A DNA stretch of 64,000 nt from Clostridium ragsdalei P11 (GTDB lineage: Bacteria > Bacillota > Clostridia > Clostridiales > Clostridiaceae), in NCBI RefSeq assembly GCF_001675165.1, contig NZ_LROS01000075.1, positions 101,993 through 165,992 of the forward strand, written 5' to 3'. A program made the translations under genes and the position numbers. Position 1 is the stretch's first letter; each line of letters begins with the position of its first letter. Positions 34,064-42,433 of the stretch are shown piece by piece. The notes under the pieces are model-generated. The model was not told where the DNA came from and did not search any database. It was given only the letters and a program-made list of their open reading frames with translations.

Positions 34064-34984
34064 TTATATGTCCATTAAGGTTCCAGTAGAAATTCCACTT
34101 AAGATATCTTTGTCCTTATATTCCTCCAATAGATACATCAAGCTCTTCATATTATCATTAACAAATTTGTTCTTATAATATACCAAACTAAAATATCTAT
34201 TCAAAGCTTGCCCACTGTCTTTTATCACATACAGCAGACCTTTTTTTGCTTCTTCTTCAACTAACCTTGCAGATATAGCTGCAAGACAATTATTCATAAT
34301 TACTACTTTCTTCATCATATCTGGACAAGTTACTTCCCACTTAATATTTATATTTGCTCCACACCTGGAAATATAGTTCTCAAAAAGTTCCCTCGTACCG
34401 CTTCCTTCTTCACGCATTACAAAATATTCTTTTTCCAAATCCTTAACAGAAATACTACTGCATCCTGAAAATCTATGGTTTTTACTGCATATTATTACAA
34501 GATAATCATTTATCATTGGAATAGCAACTAAATCTCGGCTTTTAATTTTACCTTCCACAATACCAATATCTAATTCAGATTTTAGCAACTTTTCTTCTAT
34601 AGACTTAGTATTATTAATATAAACGAAGGTCTCAACCTGAGGCTTTATTTTGCAGTATTGATTTATAAGTTGAGGCATAATACAGGAACCCACAGTTATG
34701 GTACCGCCAATCCGAAGTTTTTCTGAAAATCCCTTCAGCATATTATCCTCTAATTCATCAAACTGATTTACTACCATTCTAGCATAGGCAAATAAGTTCT
34801 TTCCTGCTTCTGTAATACATAATTTTTTACCAATTCGTTCAAATAGCAATACACCATAATGCCCCTCTAATTCTTTAATTGCCTGGCTGACAGTTGGTTC
34901 CGAGATATAACATCGAGCTGCAGCAGTACTCATTTTGCCTGTTTCTACTACAGCAATAAAAATTTTTAAATGTCGAATTGTCAT
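34064..34984 (-). CDS. LysR-family regulator, divergent from sulfite reductase-like gene
   Basis: 306-residue LysR protein. The N-terminus MTIRHLKIFIAVVE and the helix-turn-helix SEPTVSQAIKELEGHYGVLLFER closely parallel the LysR at 26223. The sensor domain follows from about residue 90. The start has AAGGGG. It converges with the second TIGR03943 gene and is divergent from the siroheme/4Fe-4S protein gene. It probably responds to a sulfur or selenium metabolite, as CysL-type members do. Confidence 0.94.
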   Translation of the reverse strand: MTIRHLKIFIAVVETGKMSTAAARCYISEPTVSQAIKELEGHYGVLLFERIGKKLCITEAGKNLFAYARMVVNQFDELEDNMLKGFSEKLRIGGTITVGSCIMPQLINQYCKIKPQVETFVYINNTKSIEEKLLKSELDIGIVEGKIKSRDLVAIPMINDYLVIICSKNHRFSGCSSISVKDLEKEYFVMREEGSGTRELFENYISRCGANINIKWEVTCPDMMKKVVIMNNCLAAISARLVEEEAKKGLLYVIKDSGQALNRYFSLVYYKNKFVNDNMKSLMYLLEEYKDKDILSGISTGTLMDI

Positions 34985-35142
34985 ATTAGTAACCCCTTTT
35001 TATTATTCCGCCCTATTGCATTTATACTATTAAAAATTCTTAATAGGTTTTACCTATCATTATTATAACATAATATATATTTCCTTATTTAGTCACAAGT
35101 GATATCATGAAAGCAAGTAATATTGATAAATAAAACACAAAG

Positions 35143-35158
35143 ATAAGGCATTTCTTAT
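35143..35158. promoter_or_regulatory. LysR box ATAAG-N6-CTTAT upstream of the sulfite reductase-like gene
   Basis: ATAAGGCATTTCTTAT, a symmetric T-N11-A box 75 bp before the start of the divergent target gene. It differs from the box at 27112 by one base in the half-sites and lies at the same distance from its target, matching the paralogy of the two LysR proteins. Confidence 0.6.
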
Positions 35159-35233
35159 TTAGAATATGGATTTTCTTATTATAGCAAACTTATTAAAAAT
35201 GAATGATAACTTTAAAGGAGATGTATAATTACT

Positions 35234-36094
35234 ATGGTTAGTGCAAAAAGACAAAAAGAAATGAAATCATTAGGATTTTTATTACAAAATGACAAAGAAC
35301 ATTATTCTGTCAGATTTTTAAGTAAAGCCGGCAATTTTACAGTAGAAGAATTAAACAACATTAATAAAATTGCTGAAAAATATGGACGAGGGTATTCAGG
35401 ACTTACAACAAGACTTCAAATTGAAGTTCCATGGATCAAGGATGAAGACGCAGAAAAAGTAATTCAAGAAGCTAAAGCTTTAGGACTACGCCACGGCGGT
35501 ACAGGCCAAAAAGTAAGACCTTTAGTTTCCTGTAAAGGAACTGTATGCCTCCATGGCAATATTGACACCCAAGCAATCTGCAGAGAATTAGACCGTAAAT
35601 ACTTTGGAACTGATACTCCACATAAATGTAAAATAGGAATAGTTGGGTGTGCTAATAACTGTGGAAAAGCTAATATAAATGATATCGGAGTTATGGGAAG
35701 ATGTGTACCTAAATTTGATTCAGATAATTGTGTTGGCTGCGGACTTTGCGTAACAAATTGCCGACAAAAAGCATTACAGTTAGTAGACAAAAAAATAGTT
35801 CATAATAAAAATTTATGTGTAGAATGTGGTGAATGTGTACGAGTATGCAACAGTAATGCTGCTACTGCTAAAGAAAAAGGTGCAGAAATATTTGTTGGTG
35901 GAAGATTTGGAAGAGGAATGAGAATTGGAGACTCACTTGGAAAGATATTTAAAGAAGAAGAAATAGTATCAGTTGTCGATACCATTATGGAGTATTATAA
36001 ACAAATCGGCAATAAAGGTGAAAGAATTTCAGGAGTTATGGATAGGATTGGAAAAGAAAAATTTATAGCTGATGTATTAAAAAAAATTGATTAA
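35234..36094 (+). CDS. Sulfite/nitrite reductase-like siroheme and 4Fe-4S protein
   Basis: 286 residues. An N-terminal ferredoxin-like half domain (residues 20-70) precedes the siroheme/4Fe-4S motif CKGTVCLHGNIDT at about 100-112 with GCANNCGK further on. Two ferredoxin clusters are then inserted at about 162-205 (CVGCGLCVTNC and CVECGECVRVC). This resembles the anaerobic sulfite reductase subunit C (AsrC-like). No AsrA/AsrB genes are adjacent. A LysR regulator is divergent. Likely assimilatory or detoxifying reduction of sulfite; the exact substrate is uncertain. Confidence 0.9.
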   Translation: MVSAKRQKEMKSLGFLLQNDKEHYSVRFLSKAGNFTVEELNNINKIAEKYGRGYSGLTTRLQIEVPWIKDEDAEKVIQEAKALGLRHGGTGQKVRPLVSCKGTVCLHGNIDTQAICRELDRKYFGTDTPHKCKIGIVGCANNCGKANINDIGVMGRCVPKFDSDNCVGCGLCVTNCRQKALQLVDKKIVHNKNLCVECGECVRVCNSNAATAKEKGAEIFVGGRFGRGMRIGDSLGKIFKEEEIVSVVDTIMEYYKQIGNKGERISGVMDRIGKEKFIADVLKKID

Positions 36095-36125
36095 TTATTC
36101 TACATAATAACCAGTGAAATTATAA

Positions 36126-36174
36126 AGCATGTCAAGAATATCTTAAAAAAAGGATATTTTTAACATGCTATTTT
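36126..36174 (+). terminator. Bidirectional terminator after the sulfite reductase-like gene
   Basis: AGCATGT..AAGAATATC pairs with GATATTTTT..ACATGCT, then TTTTT on the plus strand. It lies 31 bases after the plus-strand stop and 13 bases from the stop of the convergent SufB/D gene, so it can serve both. Confidence 0.8.
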
Positions 36175-36186
36175 TACATCTTTCAG

Positions 36187-37107
36187 CTATTTAAGAAATC
36201 CTTTTAATATAGTATCTTCAGCTTCTTTTTCAGAAAGTCCTAGTGACATAAGTTTTATAAGCTGATCACTGGCAATTTTTCCTATAGCAGCTTCATGTAT
36301 AAGTTGTGAATCTGAATGAAATGCTGATATTTTAGGTATAGATTGTACCGTTGCTTTATCCATTATTATGGAATCACATTGAATATGACCTCTGCATCTC
36401 TCATATCCAGACATATTTAAATGAAATAGTTGTTTTGACTCATCTCGTGCTACAGAACGAGAAATTATTCGTGCAGAAGAATCTCTTCCTACCATTTCCA
36501 CATTTATCTTCGACTCTGCATCTTGATTTTTATATGTAAGAAGTCTCTCTGATACTACAGCTCTAGCATTTTTATGAAGTTTTATTTCTGTATCCCTTTT
36601 AGTACTGCTTACTCCTTTTATTTGGACTAGCTCTAATTCAGCAAATCCTCCTTCTTCAACTTCTATTATTGTTTTAGGATTCAATATTCTCTCACCATTC
36701 CCACTGCCTTCTCCAAAATGTCTCTCTACATATTTTATGCGAGCACCTTTCCTGACAAAGAATTCATGGACTCCATCATGCTGGGATTTTTTCTCACCTG
36801 GATTATGTATACCGCAGCCTGCCACTATAAGTACATCTGACCCCTCACCAATTTCAAATGTATTATACACAACATCATTTAACCCTTCTTGTGTTAAAAT
36901 TACAGGTATATGTACACTCTCACCTTTAGTACCAGGTTTTACTATTATGTCTATACCAGGCTTATCTTTTTTTGTAACTATATCTATATTGGCTGTAGTA
37001 TTTCTTGCAGCCTTTTCTCCATTCTTTCTTATATTATAAGCACCAATTGGCAATTCATGAAGTCCTGACATTTGACTCAACATACTTTTATCCAATTCAT
37101 CCAACAT
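36187..37107 (-). CDS. SufB/SufD-family scaffold protein (minimal SUF)
   Basis: 306-residue beta-helix SufB/D-family protein. It has the family core around VAGCGIHNPGEKKSQHDG, with later QLIHEAAIGKIASDQLIKLM and a C-terminal SEKEAEDTILKGFL. It is shorter than SufB and the only scaffold in the pair, so this looks like the two-gene minimal system (SmsCB) used by many anaerobes. The start codon directly follows the sufC stop (TAGATG). Confidence 0.92.
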   Translation of the reverse strand: MLDELDKSMLSQMSGLHELPIGAYNIRKNGEKAARNTTANIDIVTKKDKPGIDIIVKPGTKGESVHIPVILTQEGLNDVVYNTFEIGEGSDVLIVAGCGIHNPGEKKSQHDGVHEFFVRKGARIKYVERHFGEGSGNGERILNPKTIIEVEEGGFAELELVQIKGVSSTKRDTEIKLHKNARAVVSERLLTYKNQDAESKINVEMVGRDSSARIISRSVARDESKQLFHLNMSGYERCRGHIQCDSIIMDKATVQSIPKISAFHSDSQLIHEAAIGKIASDQLIKLMSLGLSEKEAEDTILKGFLK

Positions 37108-37839
37108 CTAAAAAGTACCTCCTTTTTGACAAATCTCGCCGCATTTACAATTATCATTCTTTTTTATTTTATCAAGTATATTCTCTTTTGAAGTTATTTC
37201 CTTAATTTGACCATCTGCAAGTATGATAACCTCATCTGCTAAATTTAAAATTCTCTCTTGGTGAGATATTATAATTATAGTTGTTTCTTTATTTTTATTC
37301 ATATTTTCAAAAGTCTCAACTAACTTTTTAAAACTCCACAAATCTATTCCTGCTTCAGGCTCATCAAACAATGCAACTTTGAGGTTTCTAGCAAGTATAG
37401 TTGCTATTTCTATTCTCTTAAGTTCACCACCGGAAAGGCTTGAATCAACATCCCTATTTATATAATCTTGAGCACAAAGTCCCACATCCTGAAGTAATTT
37501 ACACGTATTTACCTTATTATCTCCTGCAGCTAGATTTAGCAACTCATTTACTTTTATACCTTTAAATCTTGCCGGCTGTTGAAATGCAAAGCCTATACCC
37601 TTTTTAGCTCTTTCGGTGATATCTAAATCTGAGATATTTTCTTCATCTAATAGTATATTTCCAGAAGAAGCTTTATATATTCCCATTATTGTTTTGGCTA
37701 AAGATGATTTACCACCACCATTTGGACCAGTAATTACATATATTTTATTCTTCTTAAACTTTAAGTTTATATCTTTTAAAATATTGATTTTTCCATTATC
37801 ATTTTCTATTTCAAGACATAAATTTTTTAATTCTAACAT
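37108..37839 (-). CDS. sufC: SufC-like ATPase (minimal SUF)
   Basis: 243-residue ABC ATPase without membrane partners. Walker A is GPNGGGKSS, the signature SSLSGGELKRIEIA, and Walker B is VALFDEPEAGID, the SufC-specific form. The C-terminus has an unusual cysteine tail (CKCGEICQKGG). The start has GGGAGG. It provides ATP-driven movement of the SufB/D-type scaffold during Fe-S cluster assembly. Confidence 0.94.
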   Translation of the reverse strand: MLELKNLCLEIENDNGKINILKDINLKFKKNKIYVITGPNGGGKSSLAKTIMGIYKASSGNILLDEENISDLDITERAKKGIGFAFQQPARFKGIKVNELLNLAAGDNKVNTCKLLQDVGLCAQDYINRDVDSSLSGGELKRIEIATILARNLKVALFDEPEAGIDLWSFKKLVETFENMNKNKETTIIIISHQERILNLADEVIILADGQIKEITSKENILDKIKKNDNCKCGEICQKGGTF

Positions 37840-38023
37840 CTATCTAATCCTCCCTCTATAATCTTTAAATTTCTTCCTAACAAATATATTGTATCATCCT
37901 TAGCAATCATTATATCATCTATTTTATCAAATTTTTAGATAGTAATTTTAACATTGGTATAATGCTGTTTGTAAAATAGCCAATATTTATCTGATGGATG
38001 CGTTAAGGTTCATTGATGTCTGC

Positions 38024-38094
38024 AAAAAAACACTCCTCAGCACAAATAATTGTAAATTCATTATCTAAAATTATTGTTAAGAAAGAGTGCTTTT
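38024..38094 (-). terminator. Terminator-like hairpin between the NifX-like gene and sufC
   Basis: On the minus strand AAAAGCACTC pairs with GAGTG-TTTT, with further imperfect pairing inside, followed by seven T residues. It lies 73 bases after the stop of the NifX-like gene at 38167. The rest of the 327-bp gap shows no gene. Confidence 0.6.
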
Positions 38095-38166
38095 ATTCAC
38101 TTGATATAAAATCTTCATCTCATATAAAAATATCCCATTTAAATGGTATTCTTGATATGAATATAG

Positions 38167-38535
38167 CTAGTGGTGATTTCCACTACAGCTGTCTGTCCCA
38201 TTACAGTTTCTAATTAATGTTAATGATCTTTTATCCATTAGCTCAAGAGCTTTTTCAACTGAATAACCTGCTCCAAAAAACCTTGTTACTCCGGCATCTG
38301 CTAAAATATCAAATGCCATCAATTGTATATCACCTGTAATCAACGCCTCACAATCATACTTTAATATCTCATCAGCAAGGTTTTTCTGAGATAAACCTTT
38401 ACATCGTTCCTCATTTTTTATAGCCTTAATACTTAAATCATTCATATTAACAATCAACAAATATAAACATTTTTCAAACTTATCAGATACTATACTATTT
38501 AAATCTTCACCCTCCGCTGCCACTGCAATATTCAT
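38167..38535 (-). CDS. NifX/orange-protein-like domain protein (divergent member)
   Basis: 122 residues: MNIAVAAEGEDLNSIVSDKFEKC start, CEALITGDIQLMAFDIL core and a C-terminal CNGTDSCSGNHH tail. It is the fourth member of this family in the window but less similar to the others, and the glycine-rich loop is weak. It is preceded 69 bp upstream by the DUF364 gene and has no 54-bp operator. Confidence 0.78.
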   Translation of the reverse strand: MNIAVAAEGEDLNSIVSDKFEKCLYLLIVNMNDLSIKAIKNEERCKGLSQKNLADEILKYDCEALITGDIQLMAFDILADAGVTRFFGAGYSVEKALELMDKRSLTLIRNCNGTDSCSGNHH

Positions 38536-38604
38536 CCTTTTCCCTCACTTTATATATATTTAATCTAAAAATGAATATAAAATTTCACTAATTATTGTTC
38601 TTCA

Positions 38605-39339
38605 TTACTTTGAACAAGCACAAAATCTTTCAAGTTTCATCAAAGCTGCTGTGCCTGCAAGGGTAGTTCCAAAAAATATAGTTGGTTTATTTAATAAAAC
38701 ATTAGTTATTGTTTTATTAACTACAGTACTACCTGTAGCAACTACAATATCACACCAATTCAATAAATCATCAATTGTTTTACTTCCATCCTCAACCGTT
38801 ACACCATATTTAACTTTTCCTATATTATTGGCATCCAAATCTACAATCCTAACTTTATAATTTTTGCTTAAATTTTCTAACATAGCTGGCTGAAATCCTA
38901 TCAACGCAATTTTGGGATTCCCATATTTATTTTTTATATATTCCACTAACTCTAAAGCACATTTTTCTGGTTCCCCATCTTTACAATGCACTGTCTTATC
39001 CGTTATTCCTAAATATCTACATACAGCATTTAAAGTAGCAATATATACAGCTGTATCAAAATTTGTCTGTAAAGGCATTTCAATTATTTGTTTTAAATTT
39101 CCGCGAAAATTATTAGGCATATCTGTAAAAGCCTGACCTTTAGCACCTTTAAAATCTGCTTGAAGTAACTTTTCTTTTCCTTTTATAATAGGAAAATCTT
39201 TTCTTTCAGTATTTCCTATGGCTTCTTCTGCAGTTAACGCTCTTCCTGTTATTTTTACTTCATCATTTAAAAGTCCATTATCTTCTACAAGTTTTCTAAA
39301 ATTATGAAATAAATCAGTATAAAATTCATTTTTATTCAT
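38605..39339 (-). CDS. DUF364 (putative heavy-metal chelation domain) protein
   Basis: 244 residues. The N-terminal half has GRALTAEEAIGNTERKDFPI; the C-terminal half is a Rossmann-like DUF364 domain with IALIGFQPAMLENL, VRIVDLDANNIG, DIVVATGSTVVN and the terminal ERFCACSK. Some relatives are linked to metal or siderophore handling, but the reaction is unknown. The start has GGGGG. It lies upstream of the NifX-like gene. Confidence 0.85.
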   Translation of the reverse strand: MNKNEFYTDLFHNFRKLVEDNGLLNDEVKITGRALTAEEAIGNTERKDFPIIKGKEKLLQADFKGAKGQAFTDMPNNFRGNLKQIIEMPLQTNFDTAVYIATLNAVCRYLGITDKTVHCKDGEPEKCALELVEYIKNKYGNPKIALIGFQPAMLENLSKNYKVRIVDLDANNIGKVKYGVTVEDGSKTIDDLLNWCDIVVATGSTVVNKTITNVLLNKPTIFFGTTLAGTAALMKLERFCACSK

Positions 39340-39452
39340 TTAAATTCCCCCAAAATATTAATCTAATTCTCAAACTCAATAAGCTACTATACTATAAATT
39401 GTGAAAATAAACCCCATTTAAAATTTTACTATATATCATTAACTTTTATTAA

Positions 39453-40076
39453 TTATTTATACAACTTATTTTTATAGTATCCATCTGAAAGATATAAAGC
39501 CCCTAAAGGATTGTGTGCAAGTACTCTATCCTTAACTGCAAAAACGGTTATGGGTGCATTAGAATGTTTTATAAACAATGAATCATGTCCTACACATAAT
39601 CCTAAAATAATATTCAAATCCGTTTTAGCATTATTTAGTAAAATAGCTTGTCCTATAGGATTGCACATTGCTTCATAAGTACCTGGTCTTACCTTTTGAC
39701 TATCTTTTATGTTTAAAAATTCTTTAGGTATACTTCCATTTTTACAAATCACCGAATCAACTTCAAATCCATTATGTTTTAATATTTTACATAACATTTT
39801 TGCTTCTTTACTTAACCCTACACAAAAAGCCACTCCTAATTTTTTAAAATTACATTTATTTGCAAAATCCATTATCTCTTCAAGTCTTGTTTTTTTGCAA
39901 TATCCTTCTGCTTCAACTAATGCCGAATTATGTGACAATTTATAATTTTCATCTTCAGAATATAATTTTTTTATTTTATCCTGTTCCTCTTTCTCATTGC
40001 ATGGACAATTAAGAGGCAATTTATCAAGTTCTCCTTTTTTACAATAATGTTCACTGCACATAGCACAAGTATACAT
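39453..40076 (-). CDS. DUF1847 cysteine-rich protein
   Basis: 207 residues. The N-terminus is a Cys-rich motif (CAMCSEHYC, then CPC). The core contains CVGLSKEAK, CNPIGQAILLN, LGLCVGHDSLFIKHS and VLAHNPLGALY, diagnostic for DUF1847. The cysteines suggest metal or Fe-S binding; function unknown. The start has GAGGTGG. A palindrome containing AGCATATGCT lies 39 bp upstream. Confidence 0.88.
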   Translation of the reverse strand: MYTCAMCSEHYCKKGELDKLPLNCPCNEKEEQDKIKKLYSEDENYKLSHNSALVEAEGYCKKTRLEEIMDFANKCNFKKLGVAFCVGLSKEAKMLCKILKHNGFEVDSVICKNGSIPKEFLNIKDSQKVRPGTYEAMCNPIGQAILLNNAKTDLNIILGLCVGHDSLFIKHSNAPITVFAVKDRVLAHNPLGALYLSDGYYKNKLYK

Positions 40077-40114
40077 ATTCCCACCTCAAGCTTTCTTCAT
40101 TAATTTTTGTACCC

Positions 40115-40148
40115 TATATATAATTATAGCATATGCTAATTATATATC
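40115..40148. promoter_or_regulatory. AT-rich palindrome centred on AGCATATGCT upstream of DUF1847
   Basis: TATATAATTA-T-AGC and GCTAATTATATA form a 12-bp palindrome with one bulged base. The centre resembles the half-site of the 54-bp dual operators (AGCATTTGCT in copy B). It could be a related operator or only a promoter-proximal palindrome. Confidence 0.4.
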
Positions 40149-40187
40149 AATTCCAACTTAAAAATATTGCTAACTTATATAAATTTG

Positions 40188-40352
40188 AAGCTTGTTTTGC
40201 ATTAGCAAAACAAGCCTAAAAAAATGAATTAGTTTTCTGACATAAGGAAGAAAACTTACCTTCAATGTCCTATGTCCTCTGTCAATTGTCCTCTAAAAAA
40301 TGTTTTGCAAAGTTTTTATATTAAGTCAAAATTTTATATGTGCAAAAGTTTA
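40188..40352. repeat. Heptad inverted-repeat element, copy 4 (truncated)
   Basis: About 165 bp, opposite orientation to copy 2. It keeps one outer end (related to AACTTTCGCACATATAAAAT), one heptad arm (minus strand GAGGACA ATTGACA GAGGACA..., then TAGGACA, TTGAAGG), the TTTTCTGACATAAGGA core and the hairpin TTTTGCATTAGCAAAA. The second heptad arm is missing. Confidence 0.78.
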
Positions 40353-40375
40353 CTTTTAACTTACAACAAACCCTA

Positions 40376-41485
40376 TTATTTTAAAGTTATTTTTTTAAAT
40401 CCACCAAAGTTATTTGCCATTTGTGAATAAACTTCTTTTCCAAGAATAAACTTATAAATTTCATCAGCTTTCTTTACTGGATCAACATCCTTAAATTTTT
40501 CAGGGTACAGAACTTTGCCTAAATAATAGGCATCTGCCATGGCAGTTTCAATATTTGTATCATAAAAATTATAAGGCATCTGTGAGTATACTTCACCATT
40601 TTTGACTGCAGAAAGATTATTATAATAATCAGGATTCTTTTTATAATCTTCCTGTACTACCTGAAGTCCTCCCTCATCTATAAAAACTTTTTCTGGATTC
40701 CATTTAAGAAGTTTTTCTTTATCTATCATGACTGTGCCTGTTTTTCCTGTTTCATCCACTACATTTTTTCCGTTTACAGCCTTAAGCAGTGAGTAATTTC
40801 CCTGAGTACTTTCAATACCATGAGAACCTTTCATACTTACAGCTCCAATATATGTACTTGGCCTTTTATTTTCAGGAACATCTTTAGTTCTTTTATATAA
40901 GTCATTTTTACAATTTTTCATATAGTTAACTACTTGCTGTGCTCTATTTTCATTGTTAGTAACTTTGCCAATAATTTGTAAAGAATTATACACATCAGAA
41001 TCAAAAGTAGATTGTTTCCCATAACTTACAACTACAACAGGTATATTGGTTTTAGATTGTAACTCATCAGCAGACGATTTGTCTGAAGAATAAGTAGAAA
41101 AAATTACATCTGGTTTAACAGAGAGTATTTTTTCAGCATCTGGTGAATTATTAGGTCCACCTTGACCTATAGCTGTAAGTTTTTTAATTTCAGGATTTAC
41201 CATCATATATGGTTTTCCTACAGCCTCACCCTTTTCCATCTGTTCCACACCTACTAACTTTTTTGAACCATTTATATAACAGTAAAGTCTCAATGCCCCT
41301 GGTCCAATAGCTACAACTTTGTTTGCCTTGGCATTTAATGTAACCTTTCTTCCAACTAAATCTGTTACAGTTATCTTTTCAGATTTTGAACCTGAAGTTT
41401 CAGCTGATTTAGAAGAACATCCTGCAAATAAAAACGTTATTATAAATACGGTTACAAGCAATAAGCTTGAAATTTTCCTATGCAT
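40376..41485 (-). CDS. ABC transporter substrate-binding lipoprotein (FecB/TroA-like), orphan copy
   Basis: 369 residues. Signal with lipobox LFAGC around residue 22, then a two-lobed helical-backbone binding fold: VTDLVGRKVTLNAKANKVVAIGPGALRL, later KPDVIFST and HGIEST, and C-terminal KADEIYKFILGKEVYSQMANNFGGFKKITLK-type ending. It is very similar throughout to the protein at 42508 but stands outside that operon, behind its own leader. The substrate is probably a metal chelate or oxyanion. The neighbourhood suggests Mo/W. Confidence 0.9.
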   Translation of the reverse strand: MHRKISSLLLVTVFIITFLFAGCSSKSAETSGSKSEKITVTDLVGRKVTLNAKANKVVAIGPGALRLYCYINGSKKLVGVEQMEKGEAVGKPYMMVNPEIKKLTAIGQGGPNNSPDAEKILSVKPDVIFSTYSSDKSSADELQSKTNIPVVVVSYGKQSTFDSDVYNSLQIIGKVTNNENRAQQVVNYMKNCKNDLYKRTKDVPENKRPSTYIGAVSMKGSHGIESTQGNYSLLKAVNGKNVVDETGKTGTVMIDKEKLLKWNPEKVFIDEGGLQVVQEDYKKNPDYYNNLSAVKNGEVYSQMPYNFYDTNIETAMADAYYLGKVLYPEKFKDVDPVKKADEIYKFILGKEVYSQMANNFGGFKKITLK

Positions 41486-41570
41486 AATTTATCCCCTTCC
41501 CTAATTTAATATATTAGTTAAATAAATCAGCATTTTTTATACCAATTTTTAAATTAATATACTATAAATA

Positions 41571-41625
41571 GAGTACGCTGAAGTATTGGAGCCGGTAGCC
41601 ATTGGATAGGATAAGCTTGTAATAA
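41571..41625 (-). other. GC-richer segment in the leader of the orphan binding-protein gene
   Basis: In an otherwise AT-only leader, the minus strand holds CTTATCC and CAATGGCTACCGGCTCC. Short pieces (CTTATCC; CAATGG-TA-CG) resemble parts of the structured MOSC leader at 42185-42357. It may be a small or decayed RNA element; no clear fold is visible. Confidence 0.3.
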
Positions 41626-41636
41626 AAATGTATATA

Positions 41637-41673
41637 AAAAATGATATTGTTCTTATTAAAACAATATCATTTT
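41637..41673 (-). terminator. Terminator downstream of the MOSC gene
   Basis: AAAATGATATTGTT pairs with AACAATATCATTTT. Tracts on both sides allow function in either direction. It lies 46 bases past the MOSC stop. Confidence 0.8.
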
Positions 41674-41718
41674 GATAAAATATATATTTCATTTTGAGAA
41701 CGTTTTATCATTATAAAA

Positions 41719-42135
41719 CTAAATAACTTCTACAGGATCACCAACATTTATTTTTCCACCTTTAACTACTATGCCAAATCTGCCTTCTCTACTAACTATA
41801 TAAGGCCTGCCATGTTCTTTGTATTCATCTTTTCCTATATAAAGTATTTTAATTACAACTTCTCCAATTTGAATTAAACTATTAACACCAAGATTGTTAA
41901 GTGGAATACCTGATATAGTAATATTTTCAGTAAATCCACCTTTATTAACTTCCGCAACTTTATCAGAAGGAACCTTTTCCAAAGCCTCTATAGGTAATAT
42001 ACTTATCTGCCTATCCCAATTTCCTGCATGTGCATCCCCCTCAATACCATATTTTTCAATGACATTAACTGAGGGAACTTGAATTTTTTCAGTTCCTCTT
42101 TTTTTACTAATATTTAAAGAAACTACTTTTCCCAT
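41719..42135 (-). CDS. MOSC domain protein
   Basis: 138-residue single MOSC domain: MGKVVSLNISKKRGTEK start, KYGIEGDAHAGNWDRQIS (the GxxGDxH signature), GGFTENITISGI, and GRFGIVVKGGKINVGD near the end. No catalytic Cys of larger MOSC enzymes is evident. Such proteins handle molybdenum-cofactor sulfur or related metal-sulfur transfer. The start has GGAGG. It is preceded by a long structured leader RNA and lies in a Mo/W-related region. Confidence 0.93.
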   Translation of the reverse strand: MGKVVSLNISKKRGTEKIQVPSVNVIEKYGIEGDAHAGNWDRQISILPIEALEKVPSDKVAEVNKGGFTENITISGIPLNNLGVNSLIQIGEVVIKILYIGKDEYKEHGRPYIVSREGRFGIVVKGGKINVGDPVEVI

Positions 42136-42184
42136 TAAACTCTGCCTCCATATTTAAATTTTTATTTAATATGTTTTACATAGT

Positions 42185-42357
42185 ATTTAATTTTATCCGA
42201 TCGCTACCATTGCTAACACCCCATCTTATTCAAAGTGGGTGATAAGCACTGGTACACGCCTGGATAAGTTCTTCTAAGGTTCAGATGGAGAAATGTATTC
42301 CCTATAAGCAAACTCCACCTGAACCTAAGAATCACTTGATACTTCTTATCTAAATTA
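42185..42357 (-). ncRNA. Structured leader RNA upstream of the MOSC gene (candidate riboswitch)
   Basis: On the minus strand the leader folds into a long hairpin (GGTTCAGGTGGAG pairs with CTCCATCTGAACC) closed by GATAAG/CTTATC. A second stem of two parts follows, UACCA-G-UGCU with AGCA-A-UGGUA and CACCCACUUU with AGAUGGGGUG. The outer bases TTATCC and GGATAA close the second stem but compete with the first closing stem, a switch-like arrangement. It begins after the terminator at 42434 and ends about 45 bases before the MOSC start. A molybdenum-cofactor class is a guess from context. Confidence 0.6.
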
Positions 42358-42433
42358 TCTTGAACAGTATATATTTTGTTTACCTATATATAACAATATC
42401 AAAAAAATTCTAACAAATCAATTAATTTCAGCT

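Noticed and set aside
38013..38213. 66-codon plus-strand open frame between sufC and the NifX-like gene
   Set aside because: No ribosome site, overlaps a terminator-like hairpin and the 3' end of the NifX-like gene, and the protein resembles nothing; taken as chance.
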